Below, one piece after another: positions 37,542 through 46,457 of a DNA stretch of 64,000 bases. Each line of letters begins with the position of its first letter. Position 1 is the stretch's first letter. Under the pieces are notes generated by a model, which was given only the letters and a program-made list of their open reading frames with translations, searched no databases and was not told where the DNA came from. Position numbers and translations under genes: made by a program. The stretch covers positions 1 through 64,000 of the forward strand of contig JAUJMY010000008.1 of assembly GCA_030446625.1 (NCBI GenBank), in the 5' to 3' direction. This stretch comes from Gaiellaceae bacterium. GTDB lineage: Bacteria; Actinomycetota; Thermoleophilia; Gaiellales; Gaiellaceae.

Positions 37542-37775
37542 TCAGTCGCCCCCGAACAGCAGGACGTGCTCTGTGACTTCGTCGTCCACACGGGGTTGGC
37601 TGCCAGCGTCGACCTCGCGATGCGGGGTGGCGCAAAGCGTGACGATGCCGCCGTAGCCGCGTGGCCGGCGTCGACGGACGACGCGTTTCCTGATGGACGC
37701 GAGGAGGTGGCGTCCGAGGCGTGGGGTTGCGAGCAGGAAGGAAACGATACGCGCGTCGTCGTCCAGTCGAGTCAC
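37542..37775 (-). CDS. Small hypothetical protein in an unknown three-gene operon
   Basis: A 77-residue protein with a helical, basic N-terminal half (DDDARIVSFLLATPRLGRHLLASIRKRVVRRRRPRG) and a polar tail. The GTG start overlaps the upstream stop (GTGA). The family is not recognised. Its composition and coupling support a real gene better than the long plus-strand frame that covers it. Confidence 0.45.
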   Translation of the reverse strand: MTRLDDDARIVSFLLATPRLGRHLLASIRKRVVRRRRPRGYGGIVTLCATPHREVDAGSQPRVDDEVTEHVLLFGGD

Positions 37776-37948
37776 GAGCGGTCAGTTGATGATCGAGATG
37801 AAGGAGCAACCTGCGTGTCGTCGCGATCGCAGAATGCGATGACTCCTGCGCGTCCGCAGAGGTTCTGCCAGGTCCACGGCGGACTGGAAAAGTAGAACCA
37901 CGACAGGTTCTCGCCTCGCACACCGCACGTCGGGCAGGCAGGTGGCAC
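37772..37948 (-). CDS. Small Cys/Trp-rich protein with SSPPWTWQ motif
   Basis: About 58 residues: CPTCGVRGENLSWFYFSSPPWTWQNLCGRAG followed by VIAFCD. The motif block (a CxxC pair, FYFSSPPWTWQNLCGRAG and a later Cys) seems familiar from short uncharacterised actinobacterial proteins, and a zinc ribbon is plausible. The last expected cysteine of FCDxC is missing (FCDRDDTQV), so the C-terminus may be decayed. The GTG start is tentative. It is coupled to the next gene and lies 50 bp after the 200-residue gene. Confidence 0.5.
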   Translation of the reverse strand: MPPACPTCGVRGENLSWFYFSSPPWTWQNLCGRAGVIAFCDRDDTQVAPSSRSSTDRS

Positions 37949-37998
37949 AGCCGGGGGAGGAACCGGGACGCTAGGTCGGCCGGGCGGCCGCGGGAGGT

Positions 37999-38601
37999 TT
38001 ACATTCCGGGGATCGGCGAAGCCTCTGACTGCAGGGCCGCCGCGCGGTTCGCCAACCACACGACCGCCGACTCAAGTGCCGGCGGATCGCCGCGGGCGTG
38101 ATCGCTCAACCACCGTCGGGCGGTCTCGAGGTCTCCGGTCGGCTCCGACAACCACGAACAAACGTTCATCCCGCCCAAGCTCTGGGCGATCACGAGCCTG
38201 CCGCGCTCGAACGCATCAACGCCCGCGGCCGCCTCGAGCACCTCGCCGCACTTGGCGAAGGTTTCCGCAATCGTCTGCGCTCGCTCTCCCTGATCCATGT
38301 AGATACCGCCCCAGCCGAGTTGGACGAACAGCGCGACTCGACCGTAGACGAGGTGGTAGTTGATCGCGTACGAGTTCACCCCGTGGCCTGCATGGCTGAC
38401 CGCGACGTAGTTGTCGATTCGGCCAGCGACGGCCTCACCGAGGTAACGATGGAACCCGTACATCTGCATCGCATCGATCTCTCGCGTGGCGTAACACCAC
38501 TCCGAGACCCGACGAAACCGATCGCGCAATGCAGCCGGTATCGGGGGAAGGACGAGGCCAGAACGCTCGAACAGCTCCCGCGCTTCCTCGATCGCAGTCA
38601 T
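37999..38601 (-). CDS. Hypothetical protein, first gene of the island B operon
   Basis: A 200-residue ORF starting at ATG 38601. It is not recognised. The N-terminal half is helical (EEARELFERSG, ALRDRFRRVSEWCYATREIDAMQMYGFH). A central aromatic and Gly-rich block (NYVAVSHAGHGVNSYAINYHLVYGRVALFVQLGWGG) looks like a beta-sheet with His residues. The tail is helical. It is followed by two small coupled genes on the same strand. No catalytic motif is evident. The cohesive operon in a decayed island suggests selection to keep it. Confidence 0.55.
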   Translation of the reverse strand: MTAIEEARELFERSGLVLPPIPAALRDRFRRVSEWCYATREIDAMQMYGFHRYLGEAVAGRIDNYVAVSHAGHGVNSYAINYHLVYGRVALFVQLGWGGIYMDQGERAQTIAETFAKCGEVLEAAAGVDAFERGRLVIAQSLGGMNVCSWLSEPTGDLETARRWLSDHARGDPPALESAVVWLANRAAALQSEASPIPGM

Positions 38602-39243
38602 ATAGGGCGATTTTAGTCGCGCGGGATCGAGTGCGCGGACGCGCGCGGCTACTCCTCGACGCCGATCAGCGGGGTCTTCGATCTCGGCGCCGCGCGGTCG
38701 TTGCTCACGATGGCGACGCGACGCCGAACTCCCGCGCCGCGCATCTGCCGCAGTACCACGCGAGTTCGTCGAGATCGGCGTCGGCGACGCGTTCGGCCAG
38801 CTCCTCGGCCTCGTCGATGCCGCCGCGCGGCGCTAGCACGAGGGTTGGAGCCTCAGCGCGGAGCTAAGCGGCGCCGTGGCGTGACCCCGGAGCAGGCCGC
38901 CGGTCGTCGGGGGAGGGTCGGTTCGCGAGCGCGTCAGTGGCGGACGACGACCTGTGCCTCAGCAACGGGAAGGAAGCAGGCAGCCTGCTCGGGGGCCAGA
39001 CTGTCTATCGCCCCGAGGCTGCCGCCTTGCACACAACCAGGAGAGCCAACCAGGAGGTGCCGGCACTGTTCGTGCCGTTCCTCGTCAGTGGGAGCTGCAG
39101 CCGGCCTAGAGGAGCGACCGAACGGACGCGGCGACGTCATCCGTCGTTGCGTCGCCGCCGACGTCGGGTGACGACGCCCGCCGTCACCGTCGCGTCGACT
39201 GCGGATTGGCGCGGCGATCCGCACGCGCGTGTGGGGGCGCGCC
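38602..39243. other. 640-bp stretch with gene remnants at most
   Basis: No convincing intact gene. On the minus strand, about 38650-38870 encodes a short continuous-looking piece (EAEELAERVADADLDELAWYCGRC) that runs into a stop, then continues in another frame as VAIVSNDRAAPRSKTPLIGVEE. This looks like a broken small protein, possibly the end of a PIN-type toxin, but it is too short to name. Confidence 0.35.
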
Positions 39244-39693
39244 TCAGTTGCGACGCGAGCCCGTGCCCACGACGGCCCCGAAGAGCAGGTGGTCGAGCAC
39301 AAGCGCGAGGCGCTCGCCGGCGGGGCGCTCCCGCGGCTCCGCGGGGCCGAACAGGACAGGCGCGACCGCGGCCTCGAACGCGACCCACATCGCGACCCCG
39401 TACGCCGGCCCGGCCCATGGCCGGCGCCGTACCCCGGCCGGCAGGGCGCCGTAGACACCTCCGGCGACCGCGCCGTACGCCCAGTGCGCGAGCTCGATCG
39501 CTTCGTCGCGCCGACTCGCCGGGACGCGCGCGAAGAGCTGTGGCACCCCCTTTCGCGCGACCCGCTCCGGGGGCGACTCGCGCATCAACCCCAGGCCCTT
39601 CGTCACCCGTCGGACCCCCGTCATCGCCATCGCCGCGACCACGCCGCGCACAGCACCGTCCACGGGACGCTGCCTTGAGTACGACGTCGCCAT
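39244..39693 (-). CDS. Conserved membrane-associated hypothetical protein
   Basis: A 149-residue protein with a short hydrophobic segment (GAVRGVVAAMAMTGVRRV) near the start and Gly/Ala-rich helices (AIELAHWAYGAVAGGVYGAL, WAGPAYGVAMWVAFEAAVAPVLFG, ALVLDHLLFGAVVG). It probably spans the membrane three or four times. It resembles small uncharacterised actinobacterial membrane proteins, with no assigned function. It seems intact. The 294 bp that follow (39694-39987) hold nothing clear. Confidence 0.6.
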   Translation of the reverse strand: MATSYSRQRPVDGAVRGVVAAMAMTGVRRVTKGLGLMRESPPERVARKGVPQLFARVPASRRDEAIELAHWAYGAVAGGVYGALPAGVRRRPWAGPAYGVAMWVAFEAAVAPVLFGPAEPRERPAGERLALVLDHLLFGAVVGTGSRRN

Positions 39694-39987
39694 GAAATAC
39701 CGATCCCCGCCCGGGTCGGCGGGAAACGCTGTCGAGCGTTAACACGGAGAGCGGCACCGCCCTCACCATGCTGAGCCGCTCTGCCAAGCCGGCGCGCGCA
39801 GTACTACACGGCGGCGAACTCCAGACATCAACCTCCTGGGAGGCAACCACGGGGACCACTCGCGCGCCGGGGCTCGTCCGTTCCCAGTAGCCGCGCGCCG
39901 CGTATTGTGCCGCCGACTATCAGCGGCGCCGGCGAAGAGCGCCGGCCTTGCCGACAGCGGAACGGGAGTGACGGAGGCGACAGCAGC

Positions 39988-41016
39988 GTGATCGAGGGCG
40001 CTAGACCGGACCCACTTGTGTCGCGCGCCCAGTACCGGCCCGGCGACGACGACGCTCTGGTGCTCGCGCGCGACCGCACCGTGTTGCTCGTCATCGACCC
40101 GGTCAACGACTTTCTCGCCGAAGGCGGCGCCGCCTGGGATCTGACGAAGGCGACGGTGGAGAAGCACGACGTCGTCCGGAACCTCGAGCGCGCGATTGAC
40201 GGCGCGCGTGCACGCGGCATCGCCGTGTTGTTCGCTCCCATGGCGTACACGGAGGCCGATTACGCCGACGCACAACTGCAGCGGCGCAGCGGCATCAACC
40301 GCCTGATGTTCGAGCGCAAGATGTTCCTCGCGGGCAGCTGGGGCGCAGACTTCCACCCGGATCTGCGACCACGCGACGACGAGGTGGTCCTCCTTCCGCA
40401 CAAGGGCATCGACGTCTTCGAGACGGATCTGCCCGAGCATCTCGAGCGGCTCGGCACGACGCACCTCGTGATCGCGGGAATGACGGCGAGCCTCTGCTGC
40501 GAATCGACCGGGCGCCGCGCGATGGAGCGCGGCTACGACGTCACGTTCCTCTCGAACGCGATCGGCGCCGACAATCCCGCGTCGTACGAGGCGGCGATCC
40601 ACCTCAACTACCCGCTGATCGCGAACGCGGTGCTCGAGGTCGAAGAGTTCCTTGCCGGCCTCGACGACCAAGCCGGCGCGCCTCCCGCGGCCGGCGATCG
40701 CGTCCTCGGGTCTGACCACGGCGAGATCGGCGAGGTCAAGGAAGTCGTCGAGCCGGCGGAGGACGTAGCCGCCCACCTGGTCGTGGCGCGGGGCGCCATC
40801 TTCGAGCGCGAGACGTACATCCCGCTCGACGCGGTCGTGAGGAGGGTCGGACGCGACGTGTTCGTGAACATCCCGAAGCTGGTCGTTCAGAAGATGCCGT
40901 GGGACGCTCCACCGTCGGCGGCCGAGGACGAGGCGAAGCGAGGGCCGCGGGCGCCCGAGGTGGACCGCCTCTACGGTTCGCGCGACCCGTCGGCGTGGGA
41001 CGCCGGCCGCCGTTGA
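39988..41016 (+). CDS. Isochorismatase-like cysteine hydrolase fused to a DUF2171/PRC-like domain
   Basis: A 342-residue protein. Residues 30-225 are an isochorismatase-fold hydrolase with Asp in LLVIDPVNDFL, Lys in LPHKGIDVFE and the nucleophile Cys in GMTASLCCESTGR. Residues 235-300 (GDRVLGSDHGEIGEVKEVV...YIPLDAVVRRVGRDVFVNIPK) form a small beta-barrel domain of the DUF2171/PRC type, which normally occurs alone. The fusion is unusual. The substrate could be an amide or nicotinamide-like compound. The start GTG 39988 has CGGAGG upstream. It lies 110 bp before nfeD on the same strand. Confidence 0.8.
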   Translation: MIEGARPDPLVSRAQYRPGDDDALVLARDRTVLLVIDPVNDFLAEGGAAWDLTKATVEKHDVVRNLERAIDGARARGIAVLFAPMAYTEADYADAQLQRRSGINRLMFERKMFLAGSWGADFHPDLRPRDDEVVLLPHKGIDVFETDLPEHLERLGTTHLVIAGMTASLCCESTGRRAMERGYDVTFLSNAIGADNPASYEAAIHLNYPLIANAVLEVEEFLAGLDDQAGAPPAAGDRVLGSDHGEIGEVKEVVEPAEDVAAHLVVARGAIFERETYIPLDAVVRRVGRDVFVNIPKLVVQKMPWDAPPSAAEDEAKRGPRAPEVDRLYGSRDPSAWDAGRR

Positions 41017-41125
41017 GCGCCCGCGCCTGAGCGTGCAGCACGTGACGCGTTTCCGGGCGCGGTTGCGAATCGGTGCTTCGCGGTGAGAAAGAGGGAGAGA
41101 TGCGGACGCCTCGCCTGAGGAAGCG

Positions 41126-42394
41126 ATGAGGCTGCTCCTCGTCGTCGCGGCAGTCGCGGCACTCGCCGTCCCTGCGGGCGCATCCGCGGCCACACCGCCC
41201 CGGGTCCTCGTGGTCGAGTTCGCGAACGACGTGAACCCGGTGACTCGCGACTACCTGGTCGGCGAGATCGAGCGGGCCGGCGAGGACGGGTTCGCGGCCA
41301 TCGTCGTCCTCCTCGATACGCCGGGCGGGCTCGCCTCGTCGATGACGGACATCGTCAAGGCGGAGCTCGCCTCGCGGATCCCGGTGATCGTCTACGTGTC
41401 GCCCGAGGGGGCGCGTGCCGCGTCGGCGGGCGTGTGGATCGGGCAGGCGGCGGACATCCTCGCGATGGCGCCGCAGACCAACATCGGGTCGTCGACGCCG
41501 ATCGACGTCAGTGGCGGCGACATCCAGAAGGACCGCCGGCGCAAGGCGGTGAACGACGCGGCCGCATCCCTGCGAGCGCTCGCGAAGAGCCACGGCCGGA
41601 ACGTCCGCTGGGCCGATCGCGCCGTGCGGCAGGCGTCGAACGTGACGGCGAGCGAGGCCCTCGAGCAGAACGTCATCGACGTGGTCGTATCGACGCTGCC
41701 GCGTCTGCTCGAGACGGTCGACGGGCGGAAGACCGTCCCCAAGGGGCTCGTGCTCCAGACCGCCGGCGCTCGCATCGAGCGAGTCGAGATGTCGGCGTGG
41801 AAGAAGGCGCTCGACCTGCTGATCGACCCCAACATCATCGCGCTCATGCTCTCGATCGGGCTCCTCGGGATCGTCGTCGAGCTCTGGAACCCGGGCCTGA
41901 TCTTCCCCGGCGCCGTCGGCGGCATCTCGCTGATCCTCGGCCTCTTCGGCCTGCAGGTACTGCCGGTGAGCGTGGCGGGTGTCCTGATGATGCTGCTCGC
42001 GGCAGCGTTCTTCGTGACCGAGCTGTTCGTTCCGAGCCACGGCGCGCTCACCGCCGCCGGCGCCGTCACCTTCGTGATCGGCGCTCTGCTCCTCTTCGAT
42101 CCGGCGGGACCCACGTATCAGGTCTCGCTCGCCGTCGCGCTCGCGATCGCGGGCACGATCTCCGCGTTCATGCTCGGCGCGATGGCGAAGGTCGTACAGG
42201 TGCGACGGCGGCCGGTGGAGGTGGGACTGCACGACCTCGTCGGCCGGCGAGGCCACGCGCGGAGCGGCGGGATGGTCTTCGTAAACGGCGAGCTCTGGCA
42301 GGCGCGCGCGGCCTCGGGCGCCGAGCTGGAGCCGGGCGACGAGGTCGAGGTCGAGTCGGTCGACGGCCTATCGCTGATTGTGCGGCGCGTCTAG
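41126..42394 (+). CDS. Long NfeD membrane serine protease
   Basis: A 422-residue full-length NfeD. It has a signal peptide (1-21), a ClpP-like protease domain (about 30-220) with DTPGGLASSM, the Ser in ARAASAGVWIG and the Lys in KDRRRKAVND, four membrane helices (235-350), and a C-terminal OB fold (GLHDLVGRRGHARSGGMVFVNGELW). NfeD proteases cleave stomatin-family partners, and the slipin gene follows after only 9 bp, the standard pair. A GAGGAAG precedes ATG 41126. The role is membrane-domain and envelope quality control. Confidence 0.93.
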   Translation: MRLLLVVAAVAALAVPAGASAATPPRVLVVEFANDVNPVTRDYLVGEIERAGEDGFAAIVVLLDTPGGLASSMTDIVKAELASRIPVIVYVSPEGARAASAGVWIGQAADILAMAPQTNIGSSTPIDVSGGDIQKDRRRKAVNDAAASLRALAKSHGRNVRWADRAVRQASNVTASEALEQNVIDVVVSTLPRLLETVDGRKTVPKGLVLQTAGARIERVEMSAWKKALDLLIDPNIIALMLSIGLLGIVVELWNPGLIFPGAVGGISLILGLFGLQVLPVSVAGVLMMLLAAAFFVTELFVPSHGALTAAGAVTFVIGALLLFDPAGPTYQVSLAVALAIAGTISAFMLGAMAKVVQVRRRPVEVGLHDLVGRRGHARSGGMVFVNGELWQARAASGAELEPGDEVEVESVDGLSLIVRRV

Positions 42395-42403
42395 GATCGT
42401 CCG

Positions 42404-43171
42404 ATGGCCGGCTTCTTCGTCATCGCGGCAGTCGCCGTCATCGTCCTGTTGTTCGTCGCGTCGGCGCTCAAGATCGCACGCGAGTACGAACGGGGCGTCG
42501 TCTTCCGGCTCGGCCGCCTGCTCGACCCGCCGAAGGGACCGGGGCTCTTCGTCCTCATTCCGATCGTCGACCGGATGGTGAGGGTCGACCTGCGGACGAT
42601 CACGCTCAACGTGCCGCCGCAGGAGGTGATCACGAGGGACAACGTCCCCGTGCGCGTGAACGCCGTCGCCTACTTCCGGATCGTCGAGCCGAAGGCGGCG
42701 ATCGTGCAGGTCGAGAACTTCATGGTCGCCACGTCGCAGATCGCGCAGACGACGCTGCGGTCGGTCCTCGGTCAGCACCTCCTCGACGAGCTCCTCTCGG
42801 AGCGCGACAAGATCAACGCGATCCTGCAGCGGATCATCGACGAGGCGACCTCGCCGTGGGGGATCAAGGTGTCGATCGTCGAGGTGAAGGACGTGGAGAT
42901 TCCTTCGGGGATGCAACGCGCGATGGCGCGACAGGCCGAGGCCGAGCGCGAGCGGCGCGCCAAGGTGATCTCCGCGGAAGGTGAGTTTCAGGCGTCCGAG
43001 CGCCTGAAGGACGCGGCGAACGTTATGGCGCAGGCGCCGATGGCGCTCCAGCTGCGCTACCTGCAGACGTTGCTCGAGATCGGAGCGACGAACGCGACGA
43101 CGATCGTCTTCCCGGCCCCGATCGACCTCATGAAGGAGTTCCTCTCGCGGGGGGACGGCGTCGGGAGGTGA
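42404..43171 (+). CDS. Slipin (SPFH/stomatin family)
   Basis: A 255-residue stomatin homologue. It has an N-terminal hairpin membrane anchor ([17 protein letters not shown]), the SPFH domain [27 protein letters not shown], the signature [17 protein letters not shown], and a helical tail rich in Ala/Glu ([20 protein letters not shown]). It forms membrane oligomers and is the partner and substrate of the upstream NfeD. A TAGGAT -10 element 6 bases before the ATG could provide an extra leaderless transcript. Confidence 0.93.
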   Translation: MAGFFVIAAVAVIVLLFVASALKIAREYERGVVFRLGRLLDPPKGPGLFVLIPIVDRMVRVDLRTITLNVPPQEVITRDNVPVRVNAVAYFRIVEPKAAIVQVENFMVATSQIAQTTLRSVLGQHLLDELLSERDKINAILQRIIDEATSPWGIKVSIVEVKDVEIPSGMQRAMARQAEAERERRAKVISAEGEFQASERLKDAANVMAQAPMALQLRYLQTLLEIGATNATTIVFPAPIDLMKEFLSRGDGVGR

Positions 43172-43190
43172 CCGCGCTCAGTCGCGTCGT

Positions 43191-43616
43191 TCAGCCGCGA
43201 TCGACGAGCCGCGCGAGGATGTTGAGAACGATGATCAGCAGGAAGAGGAGCGGGAGCAGCCGCGCGAACCACGACGCCGCTGCGCCGGGTTCCTCGGTCT
43301 CTTCCTCGGCGTAGCCGACAGCCGAGTCATCCGCGTCGGTGCGCCGGTCCAGCTGCTCCGGGAGCACGCCGACCTCGATCGCCTCCCCCTCCTCGGAACT
43401 GCGGCGAATCGCCTCGAGGAGCCGCTCCGCCTCCTGTCGTTCGCCCGCGTCTCCACCGTCGCGAATCGCCGTCGCGAGCCGTTGCAGCTCCCGCAGCCTC
43501 TCGCTCCCCTCGAGCCGCGCCGGCTCGAGCACGTTCCACAGATAGACGAGCGCCTCGTCCGCTCGGCCGCGCGCGAGGCTCTTCCGAGCTCGCGTCAACT
43601 CGGCTCTCGCCGTCAT
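43191..43616 (-). CDS. Tail-anchored hypothetical protein
   Basis: A 141-residue protein. Residues 1-75 are helical repeats (RARKSLARGRADEALVYLWNVLEPARLEG, ERLRELQRLATAIRDGG) resembling a small TPR module. An acidic linker follows, then a C-terminal membrane helix (WFARLLPLLFLLIIVLNILARL). It is probably a tail-anchored cytoplasmic adaptor. It is convergent with slipin, 19 bp away. The family is not recognised. Confidence 0.6.
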   Translation of the reverse strand: MTARAELTRARKSLARGRADEALVYLWNVLEPARLEGSERLRELQRLATAIRDGGDAGERQEAERLLEAIRRSSEEGEAIEVGVLPEQLDRRTDADDSAVGYAEEETEEPGAAASWFARLLPLLFLLIIVLNILARLVDRG

Positions 43617-43663
43617 CGGTCCGTCACCGTAGCGCCCGGCCGACCGTAGCCTCTCTCATCGTC

Positions 43664-43813
43664 ATGAAAGGCAACTTCACCGGCTACTTCACGCATCCGC
43701 CAGCCGGCAACGACTTTCCGTCCGGCAGGATTTTCACCGTGACCGTAGACCCCGCTTCTTGGCGAGTCAGCGACTGGTCGATCCAGCGCGTAGAGCCGAT
43801 CCGTCTCGACTAG
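43664..43813 (+). CDS. 49-residue small ORF, possibly a fragment
   Basis: It encodes MKGNFTGYFTHPPAGNDFP... through VTVDPASWRVSDWSIQR, a beta-rich sequence that reads like the end of a larger secreted protein. TAGCCT lies 11 bases before the ATG. It may be a genuine small protein or a truncated gene end, and no family is recognised. The next 180 bp (43814-43992) hold nothing clear. Confidence 0.3.
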   Translation: MKGNFTGYFTHPPAGNDFPSGRIFTVTVDPASWRVSDWSIQRVEPIRLD

Positions 43814-43992
43814 GCAGGCTCGACTCCGCTCCACCTCGACCGCTAGAGACGCTCGGTACGCGACGAGCGCCGAGGCGCCTGCCACACCCGATTGTCCGCC
43901 GGAGCTCGATCGAGCGCGCGGCGGCTCCTGCGCGTCGCGGGCGTGCCGGCCACGGCGCGTCGCGTTCGCCTCCGATCTAGCTGGCGCCCGCC

Positions 43993-44553
43993 CTAGCCGC
44001 GCGTTCTCGCCGCCCTGCGCTCGGCTTCGCTCGCGACCGCGTCAAGCGAGGCGCGAACGGCGCGGTCCCATGCACGCGCGACACGTTCGCCCCACCATTC
44101 GCCTAGGCTCCAGAAGTCCGTGCCGAGCTCGCCTTCCCAGGTCAGCTCGGTGCCGTCCTCCAGCGCGCGCAGGGTGAACGCCTCGCTGACGTGTGGCACC
44201 GGCCCCCGCACGAGTCGGAAGGTCACTCGCTCGGGGCGCTCGAACACGACCGTCTCGACGGTCGTCGCGACGCCCGACTTGATGGGGGTGAAGTGTGCGG
44301 CCAGCGCCATGTCCGCGCCCCGCTCCCACACGTGCAGCTTTTCCTGCAGCGCCCGCGTCGCGCGGCCCAGATACGGCTCCGCGATAACGTCGAACACCGT
44401 CTCGCGCGGCGCACCGATGCGCCACGTCAACGGGCCGAGCGCGCGCGTCCGTCGCCCGCGTCCGACGTCGAGCGTCAGCGCGCCGCTTGCGACGATCCGA
44501 TACACGCCCCGTGCGGCGAGCGTGAGTCCGACGCTGACGAGAAGCCGCCGCAT
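43993..44553 (-). CDS. SRPBCC (START-like) protein
   Basis: A 186-residue helix-grip protein. After an N-terminal hydrophobic stretch (LLVSVGLTLAARGVYRIVASGAL) comes GPLTWRIGAPRETVFDVIAEPYLGR, AAHFTPIKSGVATTVETVVFERPERVTFRLVRGPVPHVSEAFTL and the C-terminal TDFWSLGEWWGERVARAWDRAV helix. This is the polyketide-cyclase-like fold that binds hydrophobic ligands. ATG 44553 follows TAACCT by 7 bases with no Shine-Dalgarno. Confidence 0.75.
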   Translation of the reverse strand: MRRLLVSVGLTLAARGVYRIVASGALTLDVGRGRRTRALGPLTWRIGAPRETVFDVIAEPYLGRATRALQEKLHVWERGADMALAAHFTPIKSGVATTVETVVFERPERVTFRLVRGPVPHVSEAFTLRALEDGTELTWEGELGTDFWSLGEWWGERVARAWDRAVRASLDAVASEAERRAARTRG

Positions 44554-45007
44554 GCCGTGAAGGTTAGGGCCGAATCCCGCGGCGAAGATCTGCGTCTTCC
44601 CCTGCAGGCGTCGTCGAAGCCGTGCTGCCGCGGAGGACGAGCGTCGTGCGCAAGACCCCAACCCTCGACGAGCGCCGCTACGGGTCGGCCTCTGACGCGC
44701 CGGCGAGGAGCTCGTCGCTGACGCCGTCGCGCTCGCTCTGATGCTCCTGCGCGTCCTCGCTCGGCTCGCACTGCTCCGGCGGTCGCCGCCACGGCAAGTC
44801 CGCCGCCCGTTGTGCGAGCAGCCAGCGGTACAGCTCGAGCGTCGACGCGCATCGGCACATCGTGCGACGCTCTTAATCTCGACGGCGCCAACATCGTGTA
44901 CGTCACGGCAGCTCGAACGCGCCCCCGAAGGCGCGGCAGCAGGTGGCTTACCGAGCGGCCGGACTGGACAAGGGAGAGGAGACCGAAGCGACGACGAGGA
45001 GGCAACG
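44554..45007. other. 454-bp leader region of the Asp23 operon
   Basis: No confident gene. A minus-strand frame (44678-44860, 60 codons, with LELYRWLLAQRAADLPWRRPPE) has plausible composition but no start signals. The last 20 bases carry GAGGAGG before the Asp23 ATG. The operon promoter probably lies within this stretch. Confidence 0.5.
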
Positions 45008-45469
45008 ATGGCTGAGGAGACGGCGGCAACACGGGTGACAAGCCGAGGAAGCGGCGGGGACGGCGGCAAGGAGTCGCCTCTCGCCAGCCAGCGTGGAACG
45101 ACGACGATCAACGATCTGGTGGTGACGAAGGTGGCCGCGATCGCCGCGCGGGAGACCAGCGGCGTATACGACCTCGGAGGCGGCGCGGCCCGCGCGCTCG
45201 GTGCGATGACCGAGCGCGTCGGCGTCTCGATGTCCGACGACCGCTCACGTGGGGTCTCCGTCGAAGTCGGCGAGCGCGAGGCAGCGGTGGATCTCACGAT
45301 CGTCGTCGAGTACGGCGAGTCGATCCCGAAGGTGTCGGACGCGGTGCGCGAGAACGTGATCAAGCGTATCGAGGGGATCACGGGGCTCTCGGTCCCGGAG
45401 GTCAACATCGTCGTGAACGACCTTCACTTCCCGGGTGACGCCCAGCCCGAGGAGTCGCGCGTCAGCTAG
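45008..45469 (+). CDS. Asp23/Gls24 family envelope stress protein
   Basis: A 153-residue Asp23 protein. The conserved core is TTTINDLVVTKVAAIAARETSGVYDLGG, then GVSVEVGEREAAVDLTIVVEYGESIPKVSDAVRENVIKRIEGITGLSVPEVNIVVNDLHF. Asp23 coats the cytoplasmic face of the membrane in alkaline or envelope stress and is held there by AmaP. The N-terminal 30 residues are a disordered Gly/Ser linker. The ATG has GAGGAGG upstream. It leads a five-gene operon with membrane partners. Confidence 0.92.
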   Translation: MAEETAATRVTSRGSGGDGGKESPLASQRGTTTINDLVVTKVAAIAARETSGVYDLGGGAARALGAMTERVGVSMSDDRSRGVSVEVGEREAAVDLTIVVEYGESIPKVSDAVRENVIKRIEGITGLSVPEVNIVVNDLHFPGDAQPEESRVS

Positions 45470-45480
45470 GGGCGGAGCCG

Positions 45481-45864
45481 ATGACGGCGCCTCTGACCGG
45501 TTCCCAACCACCGCGGCCGGACTCGGCCGCTCCCTCGGAGCGGGTGCTGCTCGCCCGGCTCGCACTGGACGCGGCGCGGGACGTCCCTGGCGTCATCTCC
45601 GCGGATGCGGGACGGTTTGGGACGCGGGTGACGGCGGACCGCGAGGAGCGGCTTCCCGGTGTGCTGGCGACGGCTCTCGCCGACGGCGGCTACGCCGTCG
45701 AGCTTTATCTCGTCTGCGAGGCCGTCCCGCTGCACCCGCTCGCCGAGCGGATCCGCGAGCGGGTCGAACGTGCCGCCGCGTCCGCGGGTCTGGCCGCCGC
45801 ACTCAGGTACGTCGACGTCGCGATCGAGGACGTCGTGACGCCGGACGAAACGGGCATCAGATGA
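45481..45864 (+). CDS. Divergent Asp23-like protein
   Basis: A 127-residue protein. ERVLLARLALDAARDVPGVISADAG, GYAVELYLVCEAVPLHPLAERIRERVERAAASAGLAAALRYVDVAIEDVV follow the Asp23 pattern of strand, helix and VDVAIEDV end, but are shorter and without the first block. It is probably a second, diverged Asp23 subunit. It lies 11 bp after asp23, and its stop overlaps the next ATG (ATGA). Confidence 0.7.
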   Translation: MTAPLTGSQPPRPDSAAPSERVLLARLALDAARDVPGVISADAGRFGTRVTADREERLPGVLATALADGGYAVELYLVCEAVPLHPLAERIRERVERAAASAGLAAALRYVDVAIEDVVTPDETGIR

Positions 45865-46457
45865 CGCTCCTGCTGCGCGTGCTCGCACGCATCGTCGTGC
45901 TGGTGCTGCTCGTCGCGCTCTCCCTCGTCGGGCTCGCGGTCGCCGTCTTCTCGATCCAGGGCGGCGACAGGCCACTGAGCCTGCCGGGGCTCGCCGAGCA
46001 GGTGCTCCTGCCGGAGGCCGAGGACGACGTCGGCGACTACCTCGGCCGAGTCGAGGCGCCGGGGCCGCTCGCGAAGCGCTCCGCTCTCGCCGGGGCCGGT
46101 GCCGTGCTCGCCGGCGCGCTGCTCCTGCTCGGCGTGCTCGCGCCGCGCCGTGAGCGCCTGGTGGTCTTCGGCAAGGGGACACGCGGCAGGCTCGCAGCGC
46201 GTCGGCGGCCGCTCGCGCGTGCGGCGGAGGCGCTCGCGGCGCAGGTGCGCGGGGTCACCGAGGCGAAGGTGCGCGTACGGCCGCCGGGCCGCGTGCGGGG
46301 CGGGCAGCTGCGGGTGAGGGTTTCGCACCCAAGGAACCAGCAGGGCCGCGAGGTCGAGCAGCGCGTGCACGGTGCGCTGGCGCCGCTCGTCGAGTCCGCC
46401 GCGGTGAAGCCGCGGGTGGAGGCGCGGCCGCGCAAGCGGGGGGCGAGGGTCGAGTGA
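45861..46457 (+). CDS. AmaP-like membrane protein (1)
   Basis: A 198-residue protein with helices at about 5-30 (LLLRVLARIVVLVLLVALSLVGLAVAVF) and 75-95 (SALAGAGAVLAGALLLLGVLA), and an Asp23-like C-terminal domain (AKVRVRPPG, QLRVRVSHPRNQQGREVEQRVHGALAPLVE). This is the design of AmaP, the anchor of Asp23. It is coupled by 4-base overlaps at both ends. Confidence 0.75.
   Translation: MTLLLRVLARIVVLVLLVALSLVGLAVAVFSIQGGDRPLSLPGLAEQVLLPEAEDDVGDYLGRVEAPGPLAKRSALAGAGAVLAGALLLLGVLAPRRERLVVFGKGTRGRLAARRRPLARAAEALAAQVRGVTEAKVRVRPPGRVRGGQLRVRVSHPRNQQGREVEQRVHGALAPLVESAAVKPRVEARPRKRGARVE

Noticed and set aside
37299-37895. 198-codon plus-strand frame in island B
   Set aside because: No start signal, poor composition, and it covers the coupled minus-strand small genes that look more like proteins.
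44678-44860. 60-codon minus-strand ORF (LELYRWLLAQRAADLPWRRPPE)
   Set aside because: The composition is plausible, but there is no ribosome-binding site, promoter or partner, and it lies in the probable promoter region of the Asp23 operon.
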